DNA from: Candidatus Ribeiella danica
GTDB lineage: Bacteria; Chloroflexota; Chloroflexia; Chloroflexales; Roseiflexaceae
NCBI GenBank assembly: GCA_016717335.1
Contig: JADKFS010000003.1
Span: 372,001 to 436,000, forward strand
Direction of reading: 5' to 3'
Length of the DNA stretch: 64,000 nt
How positions within the stretch are numbered: position 1 is the first letter of the stretch; the number at the start of each line of letters is the position of its first letter. Shown here in pieces: positions 16,277 to 24,494 of the stretch. The notes under the pieces are model-generated. The model saw only the letters and a list, made by a program, of their open reading frames with translations, had not been told where the DNA came from and did not search any database. A program made the translations under genes and the position numbers.

Positions 16277-16663
16277 ATGATCGACGAACCTCGCCCGGAT
16301 GAGCCACCACGCGCCGACACGAGCGAGCCGGCGCCGTTCGACAAGGAGGCCGCGCGGCGACGCTATCGGAAGACGATGCGCGGCCCGTTCATGCGCTGGA
16401 TGTACATTCTGCTCGCGATCGTGATGCTGGCCGCGTGGGGGCTGGGCATCGCCTCGGTCTTCGCGCGCGACGTCGAGCGCCTGGCGGATCACGATCTCAC
16501 GGTGCCGCCGTCGCGCTGTGTGACGTGCCACACCCAGCGGACCGATAACGCGCCGGCGATACCGCACCTCGTGCTGCCGAGCTGCGGATTCTGCCACCGC
16601 CAGGGACCGCCGGTGCGCACCACCAGCAGTGTAGCGCCCGCAAGCGGGGTCGCCGGCCGGTAG
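16277..16663 (+). CDS. Small membrane protein with two CXXCH heme-binding motifs
   Basis: The 128-residue protein has a charged cytoplasmic head, one membrane helix at about residues 41-61, and an outer domain. The outer domain holds CVTCH and, about 20 residues later, CGFCH, the covalent heme c attachment motif. It may be a membrane-tethered diheme cytochrome fragment in electron transfer, or a zinc-binding protein, since paired CXXCH can also bind metal. No cytochrome maturation or respiratory genes adjoin. It is transcribed in the same direction as the REC-RodZ-like gene, 150 bases downstream. Confidence 0.6.
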   Translation: MIDEPRPDEPPRADTSEPAPFDKEAARRRYRKTMRGPFMRWMYILLAIVMLAAWGLGIASVFARDVERLADHDLTVPPSRCVTCHTQRTDNAPAIPHLVLPSCGFCHRQGPPVRTTSSVAPASGVAGR

Positions 16664-16690
16664 TCGGCGGAGGTTCGAACTGGGTTTGCC

Positions 16691-16750
16691 TGACAGAAAA
16701 CGGAGGACGGAAAATCAAGTCGTCCTCCGTCCTCTGTCTTTCGTCCAAAA
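16691..16750. repeat. Inverted GGACGGA-type heptamers between genes
   Basis: CGGAGGACG (16701-16709) opposes CGTCCTCCG (16721-16729), flanked by GACAGAAAA and CTGTCTTTCGTCC units. It lies between the CXXCH protein gene and the convergent HAD gene and could help end transcription, but has no T run. Confidence 0.65.
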
Positions 16751-16791
16751 CCAGGCAGGTATGTCCGCCGAGCTGGCCTGGTCCGTGCGCG

Positions 16792-17535
16792 TCAGCCGAG
16801 CAGCTCGCCGACCGAGGGCAGGATCGCGTCGGCGTAGGGCGCGAGCACGGCGGCCGTGCCGACCCCCGAGAGCACGCCGACGGTCAGCCCGGCGCCGGCC
16901 GCGCGGCCCATCCGCAGGTCGGCCGCCGTGTCGCCGACCATGGCCGCCTGGGCCGGCGCGATGTCGAGCTCGCGGCAGAGCCGCAGGATGGCGTCGGGGG
17001 CCGGCTTGAGGGCGTGCCCATCGTCGCCGCAGGCCAGCGCGTCGACGTAGCGCGCGACGCCGAGCGCCGCGACGGTGGCCGCGGTTGGGGCGCGGTCGTC
17101 GGTCGTGGCGATCGCGATTCGCGATCCGCGCGCGCGCAGCTCGCCGAACAGCGCCGGCAGAGCCGCCAGCGGCCGCGCGAGCGCCACCGGGTCGGGCATC
17201 TGCCACGCATCCGCAGCGGCAGCATCGGCGCGCGCCTGCGGCAGCCCGGCGGCGCGCAGCACCTCGGCCGTCAGCGCCCGCAGGTCGGCCATCGCCGCGA
17301 TCGCCAGCGGACCGCCTGGGTCGACCTTGCCGGTCGCGGCGTCGTAGCCGACGGTCGCAAACAGCCGCGCGGCCACCGGCTCGCCGGAGGCCTGCTCCAG
17401 GCGCCGCGCCAGCTCCACGATCCAGCCGCCCCACATCGCGTGGAAGTCGATCAGCGTGCCGTCCTTGTCGAAGATAATAAGTCTCCCTGATCGTTCTCCT
17501 CCGCTAAGGAAAGCCGAAATTCGTGGGTGTGCCAT
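16792..17535 (-). CDS. HAD-superfamily hydrolase, phosphoglycolate-phosphatase-like
   Basis: HAD phosphatases use an Asp nucleophile. Motif I is IIFDKDGTLIDF near residues 20-31, motif II is the IATTDD region, motif III is Lys in HALKPAPD, and motif IV is MVGDTAADLRMGRAAGAG. The cap is inserted between motifs I and II, as in subfamily I enzymes such as Gph. Substrate is unknown. The start is uncertain: ATG 17535 is used, but it lacks a good ribosome site and TTG 17568 is possible. It converges with the 16277 gene. Confidence 0.85.
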   Translation of the reverse strand: MAHPRISAFLSGGERSGRLIIFDKDGTLIDFHAMWGGWIVELARRLEQASGEPVAARLFATVGYDAATGKVDPGGPLAIAAMADLRALTAEVLRAAGLPQARADAAAADAWQMPDPVALARPLAALPALFGELRARGSRIAIATTDDRAPTAATVAALGVARYVDALACGDDGHALKPAPDAILRLCRELDIAPAQAAMVGDTAADLRMGRAAGAGLTVGVLSGVGTAAVLAPYADAILPSVGELLG

Positions 17536-17833
17536 AGAACGTAGACCACCTTCTGGGGCTCGGCCCAATCCTTGGCTTCTCGAAACTCATCAGCCACCAG
17601 GGTGTTAGAGAATGACTAATATTGAACGATTCCATAGGCCCTCTTCTCTCGCAGCTCCTGTATCTATCGATATGTTGCAGAATTATACAATGATTCTGCA
17701 CGATCATCCTATCACCTACCCTTCCGCATGCCTATAATGCCTGCAAGGCAGAGGGCAGAGCATCCCAAGAGCCTGCCCGATGCATGGCAACGATTCACGG
17801 TACACACAGCTACATTAGAAGAAGAGCAGATCG

Positions 17834-18826
17834 ATGAGTCTCGAAAAACGAAAGCTCGGTCAACAGGGCCTGGAGGTCTCGGCGCTCGGCCTCGGTTGCA
17901 TGGGCATGAGCGCGTCATATGGTACCTCCGAGGAGCGCGACGAGCGCGAGTCGATCGCCACCATCCACCGCGCGATCGAGCTCGGCTGCACGTTCCTCGA
18001 CACGGCCGAGGTCTACGGCCCCTACACCAACGAGGAACTGCTGGGCCGAGCGCTCAAGGGGCGGCGCGACGAGGTGACCCTCGCCACGAAGTTCGGCTTC
18101 CGCATCGAGAGCGGGCCAGGCCTGGACAGCCGGCCGGAGCACATCCGCCAGGTGGTCGAGGCTTCCTTGCGGCGGCTCCAGACCGACTATATCGACCTGC
18201 TCTACCAGCACCGCGTCGACCCGGCGGTGCCGATCGAGGAGGTGGCGGGCACGGTGGGCGAGCTGGTGCAGGCGGGCAAGGTGCGCTTCTTCGGCCTCTC
18301 CGAGGCGGGCGTCGCCAACATCCGGCGCGCCCACGCGGTCCACCCGGTCTCGGCGCTCCAGAGCGAGTACTCGCTGTGGGAGCGCAACCTGGAGGCCGAG
18401 ATCATCCCTGTGCTGCGCGAGCTTGGCATCGGCCGGGTGCCGTTCTCGCCGCTTGGCCGCGGCTTCCTGACCGGCGAGGTCAAGCGGGCGGAAGAGTACC
18501 CCGAGGGCGACTTCCGGCGCGGCGACCCGCGCTACCAGGGCGAGAACTTCGACGCCAACATGCGGGCGGCGGAGAAGCTGCGCGAGGTAGCGCGGTCGCT
18601 CGGCGTCAAGCCGGGACAGGTCGCGATCGCCTGGCTGCTCCACAAGGGGCCGGACATCGTGCCGATCCCGGGCACGAAGCGGGTGAAGTACCTGGAGGAG
18701 AACGTGGCCGCCGCTTCGGTCTCGCTCGACGCCGCGCAGATGAGCGCGCTCGACGAAGCGCTCGCACCGGGGCAGGTTGCCGGGCCGCGCTACAACCCGG
18801 CCACCATGGCCACGATCGATCGCTAA
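17834..18826 (+). CDS. Aldo/keto reductase
   Basis: NADPH-dependent oxidoreductase of 330 residues with a TIM-barrel fold. Catalytic residues are visible in order: Asp and Tyr in TFLDTAEVYGPY, Lys in ATKFGF, and His in LYQHRVD. The cofactor region reads IPVLRELGIGRVPFSPLGRGFLTG and later IPGTKRVKYLEENVAA. It resembles the plant/bacterial pyridoxal-reductase-like and auxin-related AKR13 group; the physiological substrate is unknown. It is followed after 63 bases by a second, less similar aldo/keto reductase. A TATAAT at 17733-17738 could be its -10. Confidence 0.9.
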   Translation: MSLEKRKLGQQGLEVSALGLGCMGMSASYGTSEERDERESIATIHRAIELGCTFLDTAEVYGPYTNEELLGRALKGRRDEVTLATKFGFRIESGPGLDSRPEHIRQVVEASLRRLQTDYIDLLYQHRVDPAVPIEEVAGTVGELVQAGKVRFFGLSEAGVANIRRAHAVHPVSALQSEYSLWERNLEAEIIPVLRELGIGRVPFSPLGRGFLTGEVKRAEEYPEGDFRRGDPRYQGENFDANMRAAEKLREVARSLGVKPGQVAIAWLLHKGPDIVPIPGTKRVKYLEENVAAASVSLDAAQMSALDEALAPGQVAGPRYNPATMATIDR

Positions 18827-18889
18827 GGGACTCTTTAGGGGCCGGGGCGGCCCTCCAGACCTCCCCAGATGAAAAGCGATGAGGATCAC

Positions 18890-19873
18890 ATGGACTACAC
18901 GAAGCTCGGAAACACCGGGATGGACGTGTCGCGAATCTGCCTCGGCTGTATGGGGTTCGGCGACGCCGGGCATTGGGTTCACAAATGGGTGCTCAACGAG
19001 GAGAACAGCCGGCCGATCATCAAGAAAGCCCTTGAGCTGGGGATCAATTTCTTCGATACCGCCAACGTCTATTCGATCGGGGCGAGTGAGGAGATCCTCG
19101 GGCGCGCGTTGAAGGACTTCGCGAATCGGGACGAGGTCGTCATCGCCACCAAGCTGCACGGCAAAATGCGTGAGGGACCGAATGGCGGCGGGCTGTCGCG
19201 CAAGGCGATCCTGAGCGAGATCGACCACAGCCTGCAGCGGCTCGGGACCGACTACGTCGACCTCTACCAGATCCACCGCTGGGATTATCAGACCCCAATC
19301 GAGGAGACGGTGGAGGCGCTGCACGATGTGGTGCGAGCCGGCAAGGCTCGCTACATCGGTGCCTCGGCTATGTGGGCGTGGCAGTTCCAGAAGGCACTCC
19401 ACGTGGCCGAGACGCATGGCTGGACGCGGTTTGTCTCGATGCAGGATCACCTGAACCTAATCTACCGCGAAGAGGAGCGGGAGATGCTACCGCTCTGCCG
19501 CGCGGAAAAGATCGGGGTGATCCCGTACAGTCCACTCGCATCGGGGCGATTGACGCGCGACTGGTCGAAGGAAACCACCCTGCGCTCCGAAACCGACCAG
19601 ATCGCGAAGGGCAAGTACGATGCGACCGCCGAAACCGATCGGCGTGTCGTGGAGCGGGTTGCGGAAATCGCGCAGAAGCATGCGGTTCCGCGCGTGCATA
19701 TCGCGCTGGCCTGGCTGTTACAGAAGCAGCCGGTGACGGCGCCGATTATTGGGGCGACGAAGATTTCGCATCTAGAAGATGCCATAGGTGCGCTGTCCGT
19801 GAAACTAACCCAGGAAGAAGTCGCCTACCTGGAAGAGCCGTATGTGCCGCATCGCATCGTCGGTCATCAATAG
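18890..19873 (+). CDS. Aldo/keto reductase, YajO-like
   Basis: The 327-residue reductase has Asp/Tyr in FFDTANVYSIGASEE, Lys in ATKLHGKM, and His in YQIHRWDYQTPIEET, matching the YajO-like group of NADPH reductases. The N-terminal LGCMGFGDAGHWVHKW is typical. The start is ATG 18890 with GAGG upstream. Its codons use more A/T in third positions (GGA, CGA, GAA) than neighbours such as the 17834 gene, which suggests a different origin. Decayed DUF2255 and carboxymuconolactone-decarboxylase-like genes follow. Confidence 0.9.
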   Translation: MDYTKLGNTGMDVSRICLGCMGFGDAGHWVHKWVLNEENSRPIIKKALELGINFFDTANVYSIGASEEILGRALKDFANRDEVVIATKLHGKMREGPNGGGLSRKAILSEIDHSLQRLGTDYVDLYQIHRWDYQTPIEETVEALHDVVRAGKARYIGASAMWAWQFQKALHVAETHGWTRFVSMQDHLNLIYREEEREMLPLCRAEKIGVIPYSPLASGRLTRDWSKETTLRSETDQIAKGKYDATAETDRRVVERVAEIAQKHAVPRVHIALAWLLQKQPVTAPIIGATKISHLEDAIGALSVKLTQEEVAYLEEPYVPHRIVGHQ

Positions 19874-19958
19874 AAGCCATACGTGATCTGTCACAGGCTT
19901 TCCAGCGTGGACGGACGTATCCTTCCCTACCGCTGCGCCCATAAAAGGAGGCACGCCA

Positions 19959-20318
19959 ATGACTGTATGGACAAGCGACGAGCTTACGAGGATCGGCGGA
20001 ACAGAGGAGCTGCAGTTGGCGTCCGGAGGCGGCACGCTGCGCCCTATGTGGGGCGTTCGGGCCGGCGACGATCTGTACGTCCGCTCGGCCTACGGGCCGA
20101 CCAAGCGGTGATTCCGCCGCGCGAAGGCCAGCGGTGCCGGTCGCATCCGAGCCGGTGGTCTGGAGCGGGACGTGACCTTCGCCGAAGCTGCTCCGGACGT
20201 GCACACCGCCATCGACGCGGCCTACCACGCGAAGTACGACCGGTTCGGGCCGCGGATCGTGGGCAGCGTCGTTGGCGCTGCGGTCGAGGCCGTGACGATC
20301 AAACTTGTGCCGCGCTGA
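19959..20318 (+). pseudogene. DUF2255-like protein interrupted by an in-frame TGA
   Basis: A strong AAAAGGAGG site (19943-19951) leads to ATG 19959. The frame reads MTVWTSDELTRIGGTEELQ and later DDLYVRSAYGPTKR, then TGA at 20109-20111. It continues in the same frame as FRRAKASGAGRIRAGG, LERDVTFAEA and AAYHAKYDRFG to a stop at 20316. Family members usually have Trp (TGG) where the TGA lies, so a single G-to-A change would explain it. The frame is otherwise intact over 119 codons. The function of DUF2255 is unknown; members often sit beside oxidoreductases, as here. Confidence 0.75.
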
Positions 20319-20384
20319 AGCAGCTATGACAAGATCGGCCCTGCGGCGATACGTGGGCAACATCAAGCAGGAAAGGGGCAACCA

Positions 20385-20561
20385 ATGAGGATGAGCGAAA
20401 CAGCGCGCAAGAATCACGACGAGCTTTTTCCCGGCCACGTCTCCACCCTGGCGGCGACCGATCCCGAGCTGGCTGAGGGGCTAGCCCCGCTACGAATCTG
20501 GCGGGCGGGGCCTGGAGGAGCCGAAGATTCCCCCCAGACCCCGCCAACATCACTATGGTGA
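20385..20561 (+). pseudogene. Truncated carboxymuconolactone-decarboxylase-like gene
   Basis: After an AGGAAAGGGG ribosome site, ATG 20385 begins MRMSETARKNHDELFPGHVS, followed by TLAATDPELAE, which resembles the start of carboxymuconolactone decarboxylase/AhpD-family proteins. After about 31 residues the similarity stops and the frame runs into unrelated sequence (GLAPLRIWRAGPGG) to a stop at 20559. The CxxC catalytic region is missing. It looks like a 3'-deleted remnant whose lost part was replaced by the convergent 20566 gene region. Confidence 0.65.
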
Positions 20562-20565
20562 GCCA

Positions 20566-21093
20566 CTACGTTGTCGGCGTGACAAGGTATTCTTCGATCA
20601 ACACCCACGGCCCTCCGTTGATCGACGCTTCGTTCAGCCAACGCAGCGCCTGGGGGTCGGCGGCATCCCATACAAGCCGGATGGTGGCTGCCTCCCCGGC
20701 GGCCTGCACCGCGGTGAGCGGGGTCATCGTGAACGTATCGCCCTGCATCTCGCCGCGCAGGATGCTCACGATGCCATTGCTATCGACGAGGACGGCCCGA
20801 TACTCGCGGACCAGGACATCCCATCCGACGATCAGCTGGAGCTGCCAGGTGAGCAGCAGCTCGCCGGCGACAAACTGATCTTGGGCGCAGTCGCACGCGA
20901 TCCACAGGCCATCCATGAGATCCCGGCAGGCCATGCGCCCGATTGCGTCCATCGCCGGCGACCCGGCGCCCATCCCATTGGCATGCACGACGCCGGTCCA
21001 TGTGCAATTCATGAAGAAGCGCCGCAAGGCCGTCATCTCCTCACCGGCCGCGATACGGCGCGGCGCCCACGCGATAGTTGCCTGATCACTCAT
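20566..21093 (-). CDS. Conserved protein of unknown function, DUF1579-like beta-barrel candidate
   Basis: The 175-residue soluble protein shows the pattern of small ligand-binding barrels: a helix with LRRFFMNCTWTG, then alternating strands with MDGLWIACDCAQDQF, LQLIVGWDVLVREYRAVLVD, and a GEMQGDTFTM turn. This resembles DUF1579 proteins but I cannot confirm it. There is no signal peptide. ATG 21093 has GGAGG seven bases upstream, better than the ATG at 21111. It follows the 79-residue gene closely and is probably co-transcribed with it. Confidence 0.6.
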   Translation of the reverse strand: MSDQATIAWAPRRIAAGEEMTALRRFFMNCTWTGVVHANGMGAGSPAMDAIGRMACRDLMDGLWIACDCAQDQFVAGELLLTWQLQLIVGWDVLVREYRAVLVDSNGIVSILRGEMQGDTFTMTPLTAVQAAGEAATIRLVWDAADPQALRWLNEASINGGPWVLIEEYLVTPTT

Positions 21094-21107
21094 TTCAACG
21101 CCTCCAT

Positions 21108-21347
21108 TCAAGCAGACGATTGCCGATTCACCGAGACGAGCACGAGATTCAAGTCGCGTATCTTGGCGAGCACGCCGTGCAGCGCCGCCTGGTCTACCAG
21201 CGCTCCGCAGAGCCGCGTTTCCCCGTTCGGTTCGCGGCCGATCGCCAGCCCTTCGAACCAGGCAGACCAGCGCTGGTCCAGCAGCCCTTCCACCCGAATC
21301 TCGTAGACGAAAACGTCATCCATCGCGTTCACTTGTGTTCGATACAT
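21108..21347 (-). CDS. Small conserved protein of unknown function
   Basis: The 79-residue protein reads YEIRVEGLLDQRWSAWFEGL, then a GETRLCGALVDQAALHGVLAKIRDLNL segment. I recognise this as a widespread short family in Chloroflexota and Actinomycetota, often beside small regulators or SRPBCC-type proteins; its function is unknown. It is the first gene of a pair with the 20566 gene, whose start lies 14 bases after its stop. The start is uncertain (ATG 21347 or the internal ATG of MDDVFVYE). Confidence 0.7.
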   Translation of the reverse strand: MYRTQVNAMDDVFVYEIRVEGLLDQRWSAWFEGLAIGREPNGETRLCGALVDQAALHGVLAKIRDLNLVLVSVNRQSSA

Positions 21348-21483
21348 TGGTCTTCGCCACCACTATATGCAAAACGACCCTGCCTGTCAGTGAGCCAAGG
21401 TCGACTATGTTCGACCAGAAATAAAAAACGAAGGTAGACCTTGGTCTACCTTCATTCTTGGGGCGGGGGGCAAACAACCTGTT

Positions 21484-24273
21484 CTAGCGGATCAAGGCCA
21501 GCTCGCGAGCGCGGACGATCGCCTGGGTGCGGCTGCTCACGCCCAGCTTGCCAAAGATGTTGCCGGTGTGTTTCTTGACGGCGCCGATCGTAATGACCAG
21601 CTTCTCGGCGATGGCTTGATTCGAGTCGCCCTCGCAGATCAGGCGCAGCACCTGGAGCTCGCGCGACGTCAGCGGCTCGGCGAGGCGCGTAGACGGCGCC
21701 GCAGCCCCCTGGGATTGCGGATTGTGAATTGGTGATTTGGAAGGGAGCTTCGCGAGCAGCTGCTCTGCATATGCAGCTAGCCGCGGCGCTGCGCCCGCAA
21801 TCTGCAATCTGCAATCTGCGATCAACAATTGCAGTGGCTCGCCTTCGTCCAGGAATATCCGCTGGTATCCTTCCGGCTCCGCCAGCGCGAGGCAGCGCTC
21901 AAGCTCGTTGAGCGCTGGCGGGCGCCGGTCGAGCGCGTGCAGCGCGAGCGCGTTGAGGAGCGTGATCTCGATCTGCCTGCCGGCGCGCCCGCCTTGCTCT
22001 GCCGCCCGCTGCAGCCGGCTCAAGACGGCGTGTGCCTCGGACGCCTGGCCTTGCGCAAGCAGCACGCGCGCCCGTGTGATCTGGTCGCGCTCGTGCCGGT
22101 AGCCGGGCGGCGCATTCGAGTCGCGCTGCTTTGCCCACGCAGACGCGGCCGTCACATTTCCCTGCGCCAGCCACAGCCGCACCTGGAACCCCTGAAAATC
22201 GCTCAAGATGTCAGGGGAGATCGGGCCCTGCGTCATTCGGTCCACGTGCTGCAAGGCGTCTAGGGCGCCATCCAGGTTCGCCTGCGCAAGCAGCACGCGC
22301 GCCAGCAGGAAGTAGCCGATCGCCCGCGCCTCGAAGCTGGGCCAGGGCTCGTTCAGCTCGACGCCGTGCCGGATCTCGCGCTCCGCGCTCTCCAGTTGGT
22401 TCCACTCGCGCAGGACATCGCCGAGGACGAGATTGAGGCTGCCGCCGATGTAAAACAGCCGCTGCCCGCGCTCCTCGACCCGCCGCAGGTACTCGCGGCA
22501 GAGCGCCGCCGCATCGTGCAGCCGCCCCTGCACAATCCGGACTCGCCCCAGCCGCGAGATCGCAACCGGAATCGCGTTCGTCCCGTTCGCCGCCAGATCG
22601 CGCCGGACTGCGCCGAGAAGCAGCTCTTCCGCGCGGTCGAACTCGCCGCGGAAATGGAGCAGGAACGCATAGGTCGCGTCGGCGGTGTTGCGCATGGCGA
22701 GCCGATGCTCGGGCACATGCTCGAGCGACTGCGGGTCCGGCAGCTCGGCCGGCGCCGCCGTGCCCATCAGCTCGGCAATATACGCGAGGAGCACCGTGGC
22801 AAAGCTCGCAATCGCCTTGACCTCCGGGTTCGGCTCGGCGGGCAGGTGGGGCAGCATCCCGCGCAGCACCGTCTCCGCGGCGTGGTGCTGCCCAACGATG
22901 ATCAGCGCGAACGCGTGATGGATCGCGAGGCTGGGCCTGGACTGCACCAGCTCGATCGGCAGCTTGCCGATCATGGAGAGGAAAGTCGCGTCGCCCAACG
23001 CCCAGCGCGAGGGGATGTGCCGCTCGATCAGGTCCGCCGCGCGGAGGTAGTCGCGCGCGGCGAAGGCGTGCTGGACCGCCTCGGGCGGGAAGCCGTGCTC
23101 GTCGAACCAGGCCGAGGCGCGCCGATGCAGCTCCGGGGTCACGCCTGGGTCCGATCGCTCCAGCCGGGCCCGCAGCAGATCGCGAAACAGGTGATGGTAG
23201 CGATACCAGCGCCGCTCGTCGTCCAGCGGGATGAGGAACAGGTTCGAGCGCTCCAGGTGCTCAAGGATGCGGGATGCGGGATGCGGGATAAGCGGCGCTC
23301 TGCTTTCGTCTTTCGTCGTTGGTCTTTCGTCAAGGAGGTGATCGCACAGCGGGCCGCAGAGCCGCTCCAGGATCGAAGTATGAGCCAAAAACCGCTGAAC
23401 GGGCTCCGGCTGGCGGCGCAGCACTTCTTCCACGAGGTAGTCGAGCACGTAGTGGTGCTCGCCGGTAAAGGACTCGATGTACTCGCGCAGATTCGTCTGC
23501 CCTCGCAGGGACAGCGCCGCGAGCTGCAGCCCCGCCGCCCAGCCCTCCGTCCGCCCGACGAGGGCTTCGACCTCGCCTGGCTGCACGTTTAGCCCCATCG
23601 CCTGGGTGAGGAAAGCAAAGGCCTCTTCTGTGGTGAAGCGGAGATCGGCCGCGCGCAGCTCGACCATGGAGTCTCGGGCGCGCAGGCGCGCGAGCGGCAG
23701 CGGCGGGTCGGCGCGGGTCGCCACGACGAGATGCAGGCTCGGCGGCGCGTGGTCGAGCATAAAGGCCAACGACTCGTGAATGCCCGCCGCCGAGATGGCG
23801 TGATAGTCGTCGAGAACCAGGATCAGCGGGTCCGCAAGGTCCGCTATTTCGTTGAGGAGATCGGGCAGCAGCAGCAGAATTGGGGCGGGTTGGGCCGATT
23901 GGAGCGTCTGGCGGAGGGTCTGCCCGAGGCCCGCACGAACCGCCTGCAGCGCGGCGATCGCGTAGGTCCAGAAGCGCGCCGGGTCGTTATCGTCTTCGTC
24001 CAGCGAAAGCCATGCGAAGGATGGGGGATGAAGGATGAAGGACGAAGGTCCGGCTTCGGCGCTATTGATCCCTCCGCCTTCTGCCTTCGTCCTTTCGGCG
24101 AGCCACGCGGCGAGCAGCGTAGTCTTGCCCGACCCGGCAGGCGCGGAGATCAGGGTCAAGCGACGCCCTTGCTCGATGCCCTGGTCGAGTTTTGCGAAGA
24201 GGCGCGGACGTACGACGTCGTTCGAGCGGCGGGCGGGTTTGTACAGCTTGGTGTTCAAAATCCCGGTCGACAC
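21484..24273 (-). CDS. MalT-type LuxR-family transcriptional regulator with translated repeat insertions
   Basis: Large ATP-dependent regulator of about 929 residues. Residues 1-35 include ILNTKLYKPARRSNDVVRPR. The P-loop is SAPAGSGKTT (43-52), Walker B is LILVLDDYHA near 150-159, then a winged-helix/arm region and TPR-like helices follow. A LuxR HTH lies near 866-925 (LTSRELQVLRLICEGDSNQA, GAVKKHTGNIFGKLG). ATP and an inducer usually drive assembly and DNA binding. Start GTG 24273 has GAGGG upstream. Three places that should be linkers hold translated short repeats: 24017-24097, 23264-23334 and 21711-21823. The extra residues read, for example, AGPSSFILHPP and PLIPHPASRILEH. Confidence 0.88.
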   Translation of the reverse strand: MSTGILNTKLYKPARRSNDVVRPRLFAKLDQGIEQGRRLTLISAPAGSGKTTLLAAWLAERTKAEGGGINSAEAGPSSFILHPPSFAWLSLDEDDNDPARFWTYAIAALQAVRAGLGQTLRQTLQSAQPAPILLLLPDLLNEIADLADPLILVLDDYHAISAAGIHESLAFMLDHAPPSLHLVVATRADPPLPLARLRARDSMVELRAADLRFTTEEAFAFLTQAMGLNVQPGEVEALVGRTEGWAAGLQLAALSLRGQTNLREYIESFTGEHHYVLDYLVEEVLRRQPEPVQRFLAHTSILERLCGPLCDHLLDERPTTKDESRAPLIPHPASRILEHLERSNLFLIPLDDERRWYRYHHLFRDLLRARLERSDPGVTPELHRRASAWFDEHGFPPEAVQHAFAARDYLRAADLIERHIPSRWALGDATFLSMIGKLPIELVQSRPSLAIHHAFALIIVGQHHAAETVLRGMLPHLPAEPNPEVKAIASFATVLLAYIAELMGTAAPAELPDPQSLEHVPEHRLAMRNTADATYAFLLHFRGEFDRAEELLLGAVRRDLAANGTNAIPVAISRLGRVRIVQGRLHDAAALCREYLRRVEERGQRLFYIGGSLNLVLGDVLREWNQLESAEREIRHGVELNEPWPSFEARAIGYFLLARVLLAQANLDGALDALQHVDRMTQGPISPDILSDFQGFQVRLWLAQGNVTAASAWAKQRDSNAPPGYRHERDQITRARVLLAQGQASEAHAVLSRLQRAAEQGGRAGRQIEITLLNALALHALDRRPPALNELERCLALAEPEGYQRIFLDEGEPLQLLIADCRLQIAGAAPRLAAYAEQLLAKLPSKSPIHNPQSQGAAAPSTRLAEPLTSRELQVLRLICEGDSNQAIAEKLVITIGAVKKHTGNIFGKLGVSSRTQAIVRARELALIR
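21711..21823. repeat. Opposed GATTGCN/GCAATCT heptamers inside the LuxR gene
   Basis: GGGATTGCGGATTGTGAATT and following units (21711-21740) oppose a GCAATCT repeat (21797-21823), about 55 bases apart. Both arms are translated in frame between the TPR region and the C-terminal HTH. Confidence 0.7.
23264..23334. repeat. GGATGCG and CTTTCGT heptamer tracts inside the LuxR gene
   Basis: Three GGATGCG units (about 23265-23288) and three CTTTCGT-type units (23303-23331) flank a 15-base spacer. The open frame is preserved. Confidence 0.7.
24017..24097. repeat. Inverted AAGGATG/CCTTCGT heptamers inside the LuxR ATPase domain
   Basis: AAGGACGAAGG (24038-24048) is the exact complement of CCTTCGTCCTT (24084-24094), with further AAGGATG units on the left arm and CTTCTGC on the right. 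The insert codes about 23 extra residues between the P-loop helix and the FAWLSLDEDDNDP block. Confidence 0.8.
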
Positions 24274-24369
24274 CGCACATACCCTCAGGGCTTCCTGGTG
24301 AAGCCTGCGCGCTCGCGATGGTGCCGGAGCAATGCGCCAGACGATAGGCCAGTGGTTGCAGGCGCCGCT

Positions 24370-24378
24370 ATTGTAGCA
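24370..24378 (-). promoter_or_regulatory. Extended -10 promoter of the LuxR gene
   Basis: Minus-strand TGC-TACAAT (24378 to 24370) predicts a start near 24363, about 90 bases before GTG 24273. Confidence 0.5.
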
Positions 24379-24425
24379 CGTTGTTGGCCGGCTGTTTCCT
24401 GATCGGGCGCAAGAAATCCGCGCAA

Positions 24426-24465
24426 GACAAAGGGCGATGGACGATGCTGTCATCGTCCATCGCCC
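24426..24465 (-). terminator. Terminator after the ferric-reductase-like gene
   Basis: GGGCGATGGACGATG (24432-24446) and CATCGTCCATCGCCC (24451-24465) form a perfect 15-bp stem with a CTGT loop. On the minus strand it is followed by TTTGTCTTG. It lies 30 bases after the stop of the minus-strand gene ending at 24495. Confidence 0.75.
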
Positions 24466-24494
24466 CTAAAGTTCGGTCGGCTGCCGCTCCGGCG

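Noticed and set aside
16101..16310. Minus-strand 69-codon frame with a hydrophobic stretch between the REC-RodZ-like gene and the CXXCH gene
   Set aside because: It overlaps the 3' end of the well-supported plus-strand gene and shows no ribosome site or recognisable family.
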